This document shows positions 1-9,699 of a DNA stretch of 53,575 nucleotides, piece by piece. A program made the position numbers and the translations under genes. Every line of letters begins with the position of its first letter. Within the stretch, counting starts at the first letter, position 1. Under the pieces are notes generated by a model. The model worked only from the letters and a program-made list of their open reading frames with translations. It was not told the origin of the DNA and searched no databases. Source of the DNA: Poteriospumella lacustris (Eukaryota > Sar > Chrysophyceae > Chromulinales > Dinobryaceae); NCBI GenBank assembly GCA_008000375.1, contig SMOI01000219.1, positions 1 through 53,575 of the forward strand. The letters run 5' to 3'.

Positions 1-2739
1 TGGGGCGTGGGTCTCCTGTTGCTGGTGAGTCTCAGTCGCGACATGGCGCGGCGGAAGAAGTCAACGGTGGACGTGGCGTCGTTGGCTTCGTCGTCGTCTA
101 CAGTTGACGCGATGGAGGCTCCGTCGGTGTTGAGCGAGACCGTTGACGAGTTATTGCGGTCGCTGCTGCCGTCGTATTATGGCAACAGTCAACGGTGGCT
201 GTGGGACCGTCGCTGGGTGACGGTGATGGTCACCTGTCATCCGTACCTGCGCATGGGGCGGACGTTGCTTCGTCGTCTATGGCCACGTGGGCGACATCTG
301 CGGTCACAGGCAACAGACAACGATTATGACGCCCTCGCGGCGATGTTGGACTTGGTTCACGCGTTGACGGCGCTGACGATGGCCTGTTTCCTGCTCGCGG
401 TGCTCTACGACTTCCAGTACCCGGAGGACGACGGCTCTTGTGCGGCGCAGCCGTCGCAAGCGACGTGTGAGTCTCGCAAGATGCTTCTCGACCCGTTCCA
501 GAGCCAGTGTCTCTGGCAGCCTTCAGCGTCGACAGCCTTCGGCACCGGCATCACTCTCGCACAGATCGTTAAGGGCTACGTCGTAGACCGTGTGTCCATC
601 CGATCGAGTGGCAGTGGCGATGGCAACGATGCGTCATCGAGGCGCTGCAGATTCAACAACTCAAACGACTCGACGTTGGCGTTCGTCGCGTCGTACGTCA
701 TCACGTCGCTGTTCGCCGGGGTGTTGAAGATGGCCCTCGCTCGGTGTGTGTCCGTGCTCATGGCCACGAAGACGCAGTCATCGACGAGCCGCGACCTGCA
801 CAAAGCCCCCATCGGAAGCGGTAGCACCGCCTCGGAGGAATTGACGTTGACGGCGGTAACGCCATCACCGCCGCCACTGGTGCCGTTGCCACCTCTGGTG
901 TCCACACGGGCGTTACGCGTGCAGCAGCATCAAATCGAAGAGGGACTAACAGTGCTCGCGTATCCCCATCAACGGGTACGTCGCCTGCGCCAGCGCTATC
1001 GACCTCTACGACCCGACCACCAGCGCGTGGCACCTGCAGCTCATGCGGCATATGCGGCACTGATCGGTGCGCCCACCGCTGCGACCCCGGTTGTTGCGAC
1101 ACCTGCGCTGGCCAAGACGATACCAGTTACCACAGCGGCGACGATGCAAGCGCAACTGGTGGCCGAGTTCCGACGCCAGCGGTCGCCGTCGTCGTCGTGG
1201 GAGTACATGACGACGATGCTGCGCCTGGCGATCGCCGACGTCGTCGGACAGACGCGCGGACCGGCCGAGCGCCACGTGGTTTTGCTGGGTCTGCACCGGG
1301 CCTTTCCCGCGGTGGTGTCGCTGCGTCACCTGTGGGCGTGGCAGTCTCTGGTGGCCCTGTTGCTGGTGGCGTGTAACGGCGGCGCGCTGTACTACATCGT
1401 GAGCAAGGCGGCGGTGCGGGGCTACGGCTGGCAGGTGTCGTTTCTGAAGATCGCCGCCTTCGAGTGGTGCAGCGAGGTGGTGCTGCTGCAGTCGTTGGAG
1501 GTGTGGCTGTTTGACTACGGCCTGTGCTGGCTCGTGCAGGACGAGGTGGAGGCGGCGGTGGGCACCGTCGTAAGCGCTGCCTCCGCTGCCACGGTGCCAT
1601 CGTCAGCGAATATCGCCGAGGAGGGTCGTGGTGCTGGGGCAGAGGCGTCCTCGTCGGTAAACGATGGCGACGACGAGAGCAGAGGCGGGGCTCCACTGTC
1701 GTGGGCGATGGCGCGACAGTGGCCGTCGCTGCCCGAGAGTCGCTGGCTGCAGTCGCTGTGGTCGTCACTGCCGCTTGTCTCCACCGCCACAGGCGACACG
1801 TGGCTCCCTCGCTGGATGCGGCAACGTCGCTGGATGCGCCTGCTGTCGCGCGGGTCGCAAGAGACGTGGGAGACGGTCGTGGCGTCGGTGGCGACGCTGC
1901 TGTTGGCCTGGGTCGTGTTCATGTACTATCGCTTCGTCCACCGCTGGCTGAGCGGCCTGTCCACGGCGATGCGGGCCGTGGCGATCGCGGTGGCCATTGT
2001 CGGCGGCGGAGGGCTTCTCGTCGTGGTGGTCGCCGCGTGGAGGAGGAGCGCCGGTGGTAGAGGAGGGGCAGTCTCTGTGGCGTCGTCGCTGGAGGAGCAA
2101 CCGCCGCAGCTGCCACAGCCGCCACAGGTGCCGCTGGTACCGCAGTTGCCGGAGTGGCTGCCGGGGCCGGTCACTGTGCGAACGGACCGCGTCGCCGTGA
2201 TGACTTCACCGCCACCCGCCACGGAGACGCATTGCAGCGTCAACGGCAGCAGTGATATCGACGGGCTTCGAAAAGCGTCACGAGTCGATGCGGACGGCGA
2301 AAGCGCTGCCCACCGCGACCATCACACTGTCACCGGTCGCAGTAGTCGCAGTAGCGGCAGCGACAGCAGCTTGGCGTCGTTTGAAAACCTCAGCAGCGAC
2401 GAGGACGACGATGTGGAGGGCGGCGTTGCGGTAGTGGAGGGTGGTACTGGTGGCATCCCCCGCGACACCCACAGTCGCAGTCGCAGTCGCAGCCGCAGCG
2501 ACAGTAGCAGCAGCGGTGGCAGCAGTGGGCTGCATCTGAGTCTCGATGAGTCGTGGAGCTCGTTGAGCCACGGCGGTAGCGACGACGCCGACAGCGACAA
2601 CGTCGATGGAGCGCTCCACCACCGTCGGGGCCACCTTCGTCAAAGTGCCTCGCACAGCAGCCACAGCAGTAGCGGCAGCAGCAGTAGCTGGTGGCATCAA
2701 CTAGTCTCGCCAAGCGACTCCATTCCAACGTCGCGATGA
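1..2739 (+). CDS. REJ/PKD (polycystin-like) membrane protein, 3' part
   Basis: The reading frame is open from base 1 and ends at TGA 2737-2739, so the protein is cut by the window edge; the first ATG in frame is at 43. Before it lies a hydrophobic stretch followed by ARRKK, which looks like the end of a membrane helix with a basic stop. Counting residues from codon 7-9, hydrophobic segments lie near 114-136, 223-250, 445-464, 475-511, 622-644 and 657-678. Residues 136-165 carry the pattern DFQYPEDDGSC...C...QSQCLW, which I recognise as the extracellular loop after the first C-terminal helix in stramenopile REJ/PKD-type proteins; the GYGWQVSFLK...LFDYG block around 470-505 also fits that family. 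The tail after about 680 is low complexity, rich in Ser, Asp, Gly and SR repeats. The function is unknown; the family is thought to be surface or channel-like. A degraded REJ-domain relic of the same broad family lies at 30500-32240 on the other strand. Confidence 0.65.
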   Translation, partial: WGVGLLLLVSLSRDMARRKKSTVDVASLASSSSTVDAMEAPSVLSETVDELLRSLLPSYYGNSQRWLWDRRWVTVMVTCHPYLRMGRTLLRRLWPRGRHLRSQATDNDYDALAAMLDLVHALTALTMACFLLAVLYDFQYPEDDGSCAAQPSQATCESRKMLLDPFQSQCLWQPSASTAFGTGITLAQIVKGYVVDRVSIRSSGSGDGNDASSRRCRFNNSNDSTLAFVASYVITSLFAGVLKMALARCVSVLMATKTQSSTSRDLHKAPIGSGSTASEELTLTAVTPSPPPLVPLPPLVSTRALRVQQHQIEEGLTVLAYPHQRVRRLRQRYRPLRPDHQRVAPAAHAAYAALIGAPTAATPVVATPALAKTIPVTTAATMQAQLVAEFRRQRSPSSSWEYMTTMLRLAIADVVGQTRGPAERHVVLLGLHRAFPAVVSLRHLWAWQSLVALLLVACNGGALYYIVSKAAVRGYGWQVSFLKIAAFEWCSEVVLLQSLEVWLFDYGLCWLVQDEVEAAVGTVVSAASAATVPSSANIAEEGRGAGAEASSSVNDGDDESRGGAPLSWAMARQWPSLPESRWLQSLWSSLPLVSTATGDTWLPRWMRQRRWMRLLSRGSQETWETVVASVATLLLAWVVFMYYRFVHRWLSGLSTAMRAVAIAVAIVGGGGLLVVVVAAWRRSAGGRGGAVSVASSLEEQPPQLPQPPQVPLVPQLPEWLPGPVTVRTDRVAVMTSPPPATETHCSVNGSSDIDGLRKASRVDADGESAAHRDHHTVTGRSSRSSGSDSSLASFENLSSDEDDDVEGGVAVVEGGTGGIPRDTHSRSRSRSRSDSSSSGGSSGLHLSLDESWSSLSHGGSDDADSDNVDGALHHRRGHLRQSASHSSHSSSGSSSSWWHQLVSPSDSIPTSR

Positions 2740-3912
2740 CGGACCAGCGGCGATGACGGACCCGCTCCCCTGGAAATACCTCTCACGGTGCCCTGGCTCG
2801 CCCCACCTCATCTCACCTCATCGCACCCCCCCCCCCATGCGTCACCCTATTTTCGTCGCCGTGATGCTTCCTGTCCGTTACCTCTCCAACATTGTAGATA
2901 GTCGTTCTCTTATTACTTTGTTGATCTTTTTGTTTTGGTCACTTCTTTGCCCTGCGCCATACTTGCGCCGCGTGCTACCCCCACCGCGTCTCAGCAACCG
3001 GTGCCCGTTCCAGTTAGCGTCGTCCTCGAGTCGACTGTCATTCCGACGCGAGCACTTCTTCTCTCTCGCGCCGCAACAGTGATGGCGGTATTGTCTGTCG
3101 TTCAGTCCCCTCCCTGTCCCTGAACATCTACAGTTTTTGCGCAGTCGATATGTTCGATTGCTGTTTCTTGTTATTTGCATCGAAGGATCTGCCCCGTTCG
3201 TGTCTGTTGGTGATAGTTATAGTTCATCCCATTGATAGTGTGGTGATTCATCCGTCGGTGGCGCTTCCCCACTTAAACGTGTTGTGGTGCATCCAGAACC
3301 GGTTACCACCACCGAGACTGCTTTCTGCCCCCTTCTCCTGCAGTTATATGCCCCGCCTCGTCGTTCTTATATTCATTTACTCTTTCATTTGTTGCCTCGC
3401 CAGGTTCGATAGTTGTTGGTGTGGCAGTCCACCCAGCATGGCGGCTCCTCGACTGCTTCTCTCCCTGCTTCTCTCGCTGCCTGCTTCTCTCGCTGTCTGG
3501 TACACGTGTCGTTCTGTGTCTAAAGGGCTTCGCCTGTGCGAGTACGAGTTGGTGCGGAGTCGACAGTAATTACTCTCCACTTCACACTTCACCATCTACG
3601 ATGACGTGCTCTCTGACCGGTCACATTGCACAGCCATAACAATGCAGTGCGTCTAAGCGACCTCTCATACAGTGGAATCGTGTCTAGGTGAGGGTCAGTG
3701 AGGGAGGAGGACAGGGGGTGGTCAACAAAGAGACCCGACCAGGCCCAGCCTTGAACGGCCATACGACAGGCTACCCTGGGCACTGATCCCCGAGCCTGAG
3801 GTACACCGCACCAAGAGGCCCCGACAACGGCCCCGACGCGTCGGTTGATCAACTCGAGCTCCATCGTCGAGGTGAGTGAGGTTGTGTGCTCGTGTCTGAT
3901 ACGGTGGAAGGA
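2740..3912. other. intergenic region between convergent genes
   Basis: This stretch separates the stop of the REJ-type gene (+) from the stop of the MDR-type gene (-), so it holds two 3' ends facing each other. It is pyrimidine-rich on the plus strand, with a C-run near 2827-2836 and several CTTCTCTC tracts around 3050 and 3455-3490. Open frames here (for example 3150-3569) have biased, hydrophobic composition and no family resemblance, and I do not regard them as genes. Confidence 0.5.
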
Positions 3913-5241
3913 TCAGCCGTCGCGAGCGCTCCGATGGTCGTCGTCGTTGTCGTCGTCGCCGTTGTCGTCTTGGTTCGCTGGCGGTGGGAACTTCTGAAAT
4001 CGCAGCTTCTGATGCATCAGCACGTCGAGCTCCTGTGACAGCTCCATCACCGCCGTCGAGGCAGAGTTCAGATGCACAACAATGGCGCTGATGTCGGTGG
4101 TGGAGGTGCTGTCGGTGGCGCCGGCGGTTGGCGTCGTTGGCGTCGGAGGTGTCGCTTCCAGCAGCGCGAAGGCCCGTGCGATGTCGTCGAGAGTAAATGC
4201 GCACTCAACCACGGTGGATCGTTCACGGGTTGTCGTAGACGTTGCCGTGGACGTGGCGGTAGCGATGGCTGCGGTGGTGGCGGCGGCGGTGGTGGCGAGG
4301 AATTGGTCGAAGTGACGACGCAGCGCGTGCTTCAGCGGCCGGTCCAACTGGCGAATGTTGGCGAATTGCAATGTGACGCTGCGTTTGTAGAGCATTTGCA
4401 GCGTCTCGGGCGTCAACGTTGCGGCAGGATGCAGTGTATCGTAGAAGAGAATACGCCCACCGAGGCGTTTGACGAACGTCAAGGCGATGGGCAGGTGCGA
4501 CGTGCCATACGGGTCGAGGACGACGTCCGCCTGGCAAAAGACGTGTGGATCGCGTTCGTAGCGTAGCTGGGGTTTCTCTGGATCTTCGTCGGCGGACTCG
4601 GTGAGGAGATGCTGATTGACGGGATGCTCTGTGAAAGGGATGACTTCGATGTGCTGGCGGCGCAGCGTGGTCGTCAATGCGTGACCGAAAGGCGTGTCCG
4701 CTCCGAAGACTGCGACCGTATCTGTCTCGGCGATGTGCGCCTGAAAGAACGTCACGTAATGAGCTAAGTATCCGGTGAGATAGTCTTCAATCGCGAGCAG
4801 CAACGTGGTGGTGGTGAAGGTCAAGTACTGTGGATACGATCGGACGAGATACTCGAGGGGAAAGACGAAGGCGGCGTGAATAACGGTGAACTCTGCGCAG
4901 CCCTTGTCATCCATTAGTCCCATCACACGCATTCCAACGGCTAACGGAGAGCGATGGGTGACTTTCTTGGAAGACGATCCCTTCGACGGTGAACTTTGGC
5001 CAATCTCTGCGCCTACGGCGACCACGGTCCCCAATACGAACCGTCCGGGGATGACACGCTTGGTCCATCGTGGAGATTTACGTGCCGTTCCAACGAACGC
5101 ATCTGGCTGAGCGGGATAGATAATCTCAGAGCGATCCAACAGCACTGCTTGTACCCTCACGACGACGTCGTCTTCACTCGGCACCGGCATCGCCAGCTCT
5201 TCCAACTTGCACTCATCACCAAAGAAGACTAATGCCCTCAT
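3913..5241 (-). CDS. MDR-superfamily oxidoreductase-like protein (quinone oxidoreductase type)
   Basis: Single-exon frame of 442 codons. The start at 5241 has a good context (ACC before ATG) and the protein begins at once with the MRALVFFGDECKLEE strand typical of medium-chain dehydrogenases/reductases. The N-terminal GroES-like half has VVVRVQAV (26-33), PGRFVLGTVVAVGAEIG (65-81) and AVGMRVMGLMDDKGCAEF (101-118). The Rossmann part has TVAVFGADTPFGHALTTTLR (175-194), a GxxxxxG nucleotide-binding turn, and DVVLDPYGTSH (239-249). I see no structural or catalytic zinc cysteine cluster, so a zinc-independent quinone/enoyl reductase-like enzyme is likely. An Ala/Thr-rich low-complexity insert (about 315-340) interrupts the C-terminal domain and the last 30 residues are Asp/Asn-rich. 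The substrate cannot be inferred. Base composition matches the GC-rich left block and not the AT-rich DNA that begins just upstream. Confidence 0.75.
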   Translation of the reverse strand: MRALVFFGDECKLEELAMPVPSEDDVVVRVQAVLLDRSEIIYPAQPDAFVGTARKSPRWTKRVIPGRFVLGTVVAVGAEIGQSSPSKGSSSKKVTHRSPLAVGMRVMGLMDDKGCAEFTVIHAAFVFPLEYLVRSYPQYLTFTTTTLLLAIEDYLTGYLAHYVTFFQAHIAETDTVAVFGADTPFGHALTTTLRRQHIEVIPFTEHPVNQHLLTESADEDPEKPQLRYERDPHVFCQADVVLDPYGTSHLPIALTFVKRLGGRILFYDTLHPAATLTPETLQMLYKRSVTLQFANIRQLDRPLKHALRRHFDQFLATTAAATTAAIATATSTATSTTTRERSTVVECAFTLDDIARAFALLEATPPTPTTPTAGATDSTSTTDISAIVVHLNSASTAVMELSQELDVLMHQKLRFQKFPPPANQDDNGDDDNDDDHRSARDG

Positions 5242-5553
5242 GGTGTCTATATGACCTTAACGATTGCTGAGTGATTCCAGATTAGTTCGATTGTTGACTG
5301 TTGGCGACCATTCGACATTCTTCTGTTGCTTTACGTTTGGAAACGGTAGGAAATGAAACGTCTTACCACAGGCGCGCAAAACCGTACATCCAGGTTGCAC
5401 CACCAACGGTCTCCTTCTTTCCCCGATCAATGCAATGACAAAAACTGTATGTTCTCAATTGGCACACATAGTCAACTTAGTGGGAAAATTAAATTAAACG
5501 ACAAATATATTTTTCTTCAAATTTACAAATCTGTTCCGGCAGGTGACTATATT
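5242..5553. other. upstream region of the MDR gene and start of the AT-rich zone
   Basis: No gene is visible. It should include the promoter of the minus-strand MDR-like gene, but I cannot name a core element. Composition changes sharply here from GC-rich codon-structured DNA to AT-rich DNA, marking the edge of the transposon-rich zone. Confidence 0.4.
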
Positions 5554-5877
5554 TTATCTATTACGCCATATAGTGTTATATCGAAGCATAACGCTGGCTT
5601 CTTTGTAATCCTCTAATGCTGCGTCTTGTTCGTCGTGGAAGAGACATCTGATCATGCTGAAAACTCTTTCTACACCAGCAGAAGATGGTGTTACAAGAAC
5701 AGCGATTGTTGCGACAATGCTCCATCTTGGTATTTGTACTTGGCCTTTGCGTAATATTCTCGAGGAATTTTCGGGAATTTTAGGTCGTTTTCCGGGCAAC
5801 CGAGAATCCGAAGAATTTTGCGATGGAAGTGACAGAAGCATCGATAAAATAGGCTCTTTTTCATAATTTTCATGCAA
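5554..5877 (-). pseudogene. hAT transposase C-terminal dimerisation domain fragment
   Basis: A minus-strand frame of 107 codons ends in a typical hAT dimerisation block: TPSSAGVERVFSMIRCLFHD, then about four residues later AALEDYKEASVMLRYN and WRNR. Known hAT C-termini share the pattern PSSxxxERxFSxxxxxxxxxxxxLxxxxxxxxxxLRxN. The frame upstream is short and unrelated in composition, so this is a fragment. It may belong to the same decayed element as 6121-7386, from which it is separated by a repetitive spacer. Confidence 0.7.
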
Positions 5878-5879
5878 AA

Positions 5880-6075
5880 ACAGCGCTATTTTCTTTCACC
5901 CAAATCCCCAAATCCTAAACCCCAAAGATTTCCAAACCCCAAACCCCAAACCCAAATCGTCTGAAAGTTTGCAACGGTTAATTTGCAAATTTTTATATTT
6001 AATTCTGCCAATTTAGAGAGTTTTGGAGAATTTTTGGAGAATTTTAGGTAAAATCCGAGAAGAAATCGAGAATTC
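5880..6075. repeat. CCCCAAA-rich degenerate tandem stretch
   Basis: From 5898 to about 5960 the plus strand is a run of degenerate CCCCAAA/CCCTAAA/CCCAAAT-like units, followed by repeated AGAATTTTTGGAGAATTTTAGG phrases up to about 6060. It resembles a decayed telomere-like or simple repeat between two hAT-derived segments. No protein is supported. Confidence 0.4.
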
Positions 6076-6120
6076 AACCCGGGAATTTTAGGACCAACGG
6101 AAAAGAATAATACGCAAAAC

Positions 6121-7386
6121 CTAAAATTGTACGCGTCGCAAGCTCCACCATTGAGACAACTCTGCAGGAGTGTCGTCGACCGGATGATTTATAGCTTCAA
6201 TTCTATATGTTGGTAGCTCCTGGCGGAGGCTATTTGCAAACCCATCGATTGAATTGAAAAAGGGAACCAGAAGGCACATAGTAGCAATTCGTTCTTCAAC
6301 ATCTGCAGGGGTTGCTGCCAGCATCAGTGATGGCCGCAGCATGGCCAAAGACGTGAAGATTCTCATCACAGTGTGGCATGACCCATTCACGTAAACAAAA
6401 GTGTTGAGGAACTTCTCCTCATTGACAGGTCGTGTGGAGCAATTGATTTCTTCTAGGAATATTGTTAGCGTCGTCTGGTACAATGTTTCGGATGACTGCG
6501 ACCACATTGGGGCAAGATTCTTGATGTGTCAAGATTCTGTTGAGAGTGTTTACGACGTTGTCCATTTCTTCTTGAAGAAAGAGACCGAGAAACTCGTCGC
6601 CTTCGTAGTTGTATATGAAGTTGAAAATGTGCAGTCCAACATCATAATATAGTGCCAATTGCAATCGTAACTCGTCTCTTGGTGTCAAGCCGTTCGCATT
6701 GATGGGTTCAACAGCGATTAATGTCCTCATTTCTGCGCGAAGATTGTTAGCAAACTGAATATCGTCTCTCATAACCAACTCTACGACGAATGCAAAGTTA
6801 ATCACCACATCGAATTCTGATCATAGATTTTGTTTTAGCCTTTCGACCCACCATGGCTTTCCATTCTTGCTTTGCGATATTGCTGGACGACATCATTTGG
6901 CTCCATTTACTCACAAACTCGGAGGCAAGTGGAACTGACAATTTGTTCAATTTTCCCCCAGCCAAACATGCGGTGTGCGAAGAACATATGACGTCAATCG
7001 ATCGATTGCACACCAATTTGATATTTCTTGTCGCCACTCCGTTAGCTGATGCACCATCCCTTATGAATGCATGAACTCGTCGAGGTGCAATTCCAAAGCG
7101 TGTCAACATGATAACCCCCAAAAACGCAGTCAGCTCGTCTCCATTCATGCTGCAAAACTGAACACGCCAATATGCGTTGATGAGGGCGAAATTGCTGGTC
7201 GCACCAACGAACTATAACGACGGCGACTTCACAAACATCAGTGGTACCGTCAAATATAATTGCGACAGGCCCAGACGGTCTTAATTCAGTCATCACAGCT
7301 GCAATTTCTGAATTCCTTATAACATCCAGCTTGGTAAGGGCTGGGTAAAGAGATCTGTTAGTTGAAGATACTGCAATGATAATCAC
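6121..7386 (-). pseudogene. decayed hAT-like transposase body
   Basis: Four overlapping minus-strand frames (7386-7042, 7148-6798, 6808-6419, 6507-6121) read as one broken protein. The first has VAIIFDGTTDVCEVAVVIVR, the DGTT block of hAT catalytic cores. The second has HAFIRDGASANGVATRNIK and VICSSHTACLAGGKL, matching the RDxxxxNxxA and CxxHxxxL region of hAT proteins. The rest is helical with many acidic residues. Frame changes and stops show that it is inactive. With 5554-5877 it could make up most of one hAT element; terminal repeats were not found. Confidence 0.6.
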
Positions 7387-7930
7387 TCAGATTATGGACA
7401 TCTCTTAGTCTTCTTCGTTGTGGCCACAGCAGAAGCAGAAAGAATCGTCTCTTGGGACAAGCCGTACCTTGTGAATCTTCCCGATCGGTCGTGTACTCAT
7501 CGTACTGCCGCTTCTTCTTTGGTAAACAGGCAGTATGGCAATATCCCGTTGTTCCCCAACAAGTAGAAGATGTCGCCTCAGATTCTGAGGTAATTGAAAC
7601 ATGGCAGCGCTGGCACGTGGCAAACATTGCCTTGTCCGCCTTGTAACATTTGCAATGTACCCAAAATTGGTACTTCGTGGAAAAGCAAAAATTGCATGAT
7701 TCTCTAAAAGTTGTAAACATAGGGGGCGTAAGGTATCAAACTTGGACATCATGACTCGCACTGAGCATGACGGTGGTGGAACACCATCGACTTCGGACGA
7801 GCATCGCACATAGTTAGGGACCCCATCAGTGTCGCCGAAGACTCTCAGCCATCCATCACAAGCCGCACTTGGACAATCTAATCGAACCGCTTTGATGGTG
7901 ATCTCTCAATGGAATTGGAAAGCATTTTGG
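7358..7930 (-). pseudogene. zinc-cluster protein of divergent transposon, copy 1
   Basis: Read on the minus strand with two frame changes. The N-terminal part has RLDCPSAACDGWLRVFGD and VRCSSEVDGVPPPS; the C-terminal part has ESCNFCFSTKYQFWVHCKCY, ATCQRCHVSI and GYCHTACLPKKKRQ. A homologue with the same blocks in the same order lies at 8918-9507. The spaced Cys/His pairs suggest two zinc clusters, probably DNA-binding. It lies divergently from the acidic ORF at 8051, as its homologue does from the acidic ORF at 9700, so the pair is one mobile unit. I cannot assign a named zinc-finger family. Confidence 0.55.
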
Positions 7931-8050
7931 AGAGTTCGATTGTGACCGCCGCGGGCTGTTCGAGTTATTTAGTGCGGGAAGATATATTGTTGCCCGAGGA
8001 AATCACAACTTATTGGGACTTGGTAAAGCAAAGAAAAGATACGTTCGACA

Positions 8051-8272
8051 ATGCCCTCGACCAGAAGTCTCTTTCATAATGAAGCTCTCGACAGCGATGA
8101 CAACTCGGACGACGAAGAATCGGACATGGGCAGCTCGATGGATGATTTCATCGTCGATTCGGAAGAGGAAACATAAGAAGACGTTGATCTCGAAAGCTGT
8201 GAGGATCAAGACGTCCCACCCAAGCGTCAACGGACGGACACCAGTGATGATGTTTTGCTAAATGGCGCGTAG
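8051..8272 (+). pseudogene. acidic N-terminus of divergent transposon gene, copy 1
   Basis: From ATG 8051 the frame reads MPSTRSLFHNEALDSDDNSD and then the block MDDFIVDSEEET. A TAA at 8174 interrupts it, but the same frame continues with EDVDLESCEDQDVPPKRQRT to a TAG at 8270-8272. The second copy at 9700 begins MTRRRLLFDEEAFASDDD and has FDDFIVDDDYESEED, so the two are homologous, with the motif DDFIVD in common. The frame ends exactly where a new repeat (8273 onward) begins, which suggests that copy 1 was interrupted by an insertion there. Confidence 0.55.
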
Positions 8273-8340
8273 TCACATAGTCACATAGCCACAGTAGTAT
8301 ACTACTGTTTCACTAAGGGAACAATGATAATAATTGTAAT
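8273..8340. repeat. putative transposon terminus with AGTAGTATACTACT palindrome
   Basis: Tandem TCACATAG units lead into a 14-bp palindrome, AGTAGTATACTACT, and then TTTCACTAAGGGAA. A related string (AGTAGTATACC.ATGTTCACTAAGGGAA) occurs at about 18738-18765, so this is a dispersed terminal or subterminal motif. It lies just upstream of the helix-turn-helix ORF at 8373 and may be that element's left end. No matching right end was identified. Confidence 0.35.
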
Positions 8341-8372
8341 CGAATTCCGATTTCGTATTTCTTTCATATGAG

Positions 8373-8816
8373 ATGGACCCTATTGTACCTGTTGTCACCA
8401 GTCCTGATGATCTCACCTATGACCAGAAGTTGTGGATTGCTCACCAGCTGATCCATGAGCACCGCGCCCCCGTGGAAGTGGAAAAATCTATTGGTTTAAG
8501 TCGAAATGTCGTCACGAAATATGGTCTCAGAGTAAAGTCTGGGTCTAAATTACATATGCGCGATGGTAGACCCGCAGCTATCGACGACAGCACTTTGTTG
8601 GAAATCGTCCGCAGAGTCAAGAAAAATGACCACATCGACACTGAGGGAATCAAGAGGATAAGTCGTAAGGGATATCAGACTTATGCAGCAAACACCAATA
8701 AGATGACCATGAGAAAAGGGAAACTGGTGCCAAAACTGCTCTGTTGGCGCACACTGATGAGATACGTAGCGAAAGTGCAGGAGTTGACAACCGAGGAGAT
8801 GGAAGTTGTACTTTAA
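8373..8816 (+). pseudogene. helix-turn-helix N-terminal part of a transposase
   Basis: Frame of 147 codons with YDQKLWIAHQLIHEH, then a helix-turn-helix-like segment VEKSIGLSRNVVTKY (about 34-48) and RDGRPAAIDDSTLLEIVRRV (63-82). The order HTH, then an (R)xxGRP linker, then a second helical domain is that of IS630/Tc1/mariner-type N-termini. No catalytic DDE domain follows; the next coding pieces belong to another element. I read it as a truncated or solo N-terminal remnant. Confidence 0.5.
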
Positions 8817-8917
8817 ACATTTTCATTGAGTAAGACATTAAACGTCTATATGCACATTGTCGTCGCAACGTCGAAATTAATGTTTAGCGTTAAGTTATGA
8901 AAAATTTCTTCATGCAT

Positions 8918-9507
8918 CTACAAACGTCTGCTACGCTTTGGCTGTGACGAGTTTACTGCCGGAGAAGCGTCGGTGCTTTGAGTGGAAACTAAAGAATCCT
9001 GCTGAGAGTCGATGATGTCGTCGTCATCATGACAAGCATTATCGTCATAACCCATAGGCCGTTTCAGTTTTGGCAAGCAGCTCCTGTGGCAGTATCCTTG
9101 TGTCCCGCCGCAAGACGACGGTAATGCTCCGGCTTCGTTGCTAATGACTTTACGGCAGCGTTGGCAGTGAGAGAAGGCTTCCGTCGTTTCCGAGTAACAG
9201 GCAGCATGCACCCAGATATTTCCTTGTCGTGGGGAGGCAATACTAGCTTGTTTTCTTATTATCCGTTAACACACAGAGCACATGCTTTCGAATTTAGAGA
9301 ACATTACCTTGGCATTGCAAGTGGCCGTGCGATTCCACCTACCTCCGACGAGCATCTCACGAAGCTTGGCTTTCCTGGCGAGATGAGATCGGCAAATATT
9401 CTGAGCCAGCCGTTGCAAAGTTCACTTGGGCAATCCAGTTCGTTCTGATCTGGCAGCTCAATACGCTTGGAAGGTGAGCCTACAGAAGAGGTTGATGTAA
9501 TAGACAC
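8918..9507 (-). pseudogene. zinc-cluster protein of divergent transposon, copy 2
   Basis: Two minus-strand frames make up the product. The first (9507-9304) has NELDCPSELCNGWLRIFADL and SFVRCSSEVGGIARPLAM; the second (9211-8918) has SHCQRCRKVISNEAG and CGGTQGYCHRSCLPKLKR, followed by an acidic and basic tail ending KRSRRL. Between them the minus strand reads RQGNIWVHAACY in another frame, which matches FWVHCKCY of copy 1. The gene therefore has either an intron or frame breaks near 9212-9303. It is divergent from the acidic/DDE gene starting at 9700. Confidence 0.55.
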
Positions 9508-9699
9508 TATAAAGATTCAAACACAAAACTCAAATCTATTGTATTAGTATTGTGCTGTGAGTTAAAACAATTTAAAAGGCTAACAAATGATTCAAGCAAA
9601 AATGATAAAGGTTTCCGCGGAGAAATACTTATTCAAAGAACAATCTGGTCTCTGTAGCATCCTTCGCATCAATAGAGCATCAAACCACAATTTAATGGT

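Noticed and set aside
1127-1768. 213-codon minus-strand frame opposite the REJ-type gene
   Set aside because: Arg/Thr/Pro/Ser-biased shadow of a GC-rich coding strand; the plus-strand frame has family motifs and membrane segments.
3150-3569. 139-codon plus-strand hydrophobic frame
   Set aside because: Leu/Ser/Cys-biased composition from a pyrimidine-rich intergenic region; no signal of coding.
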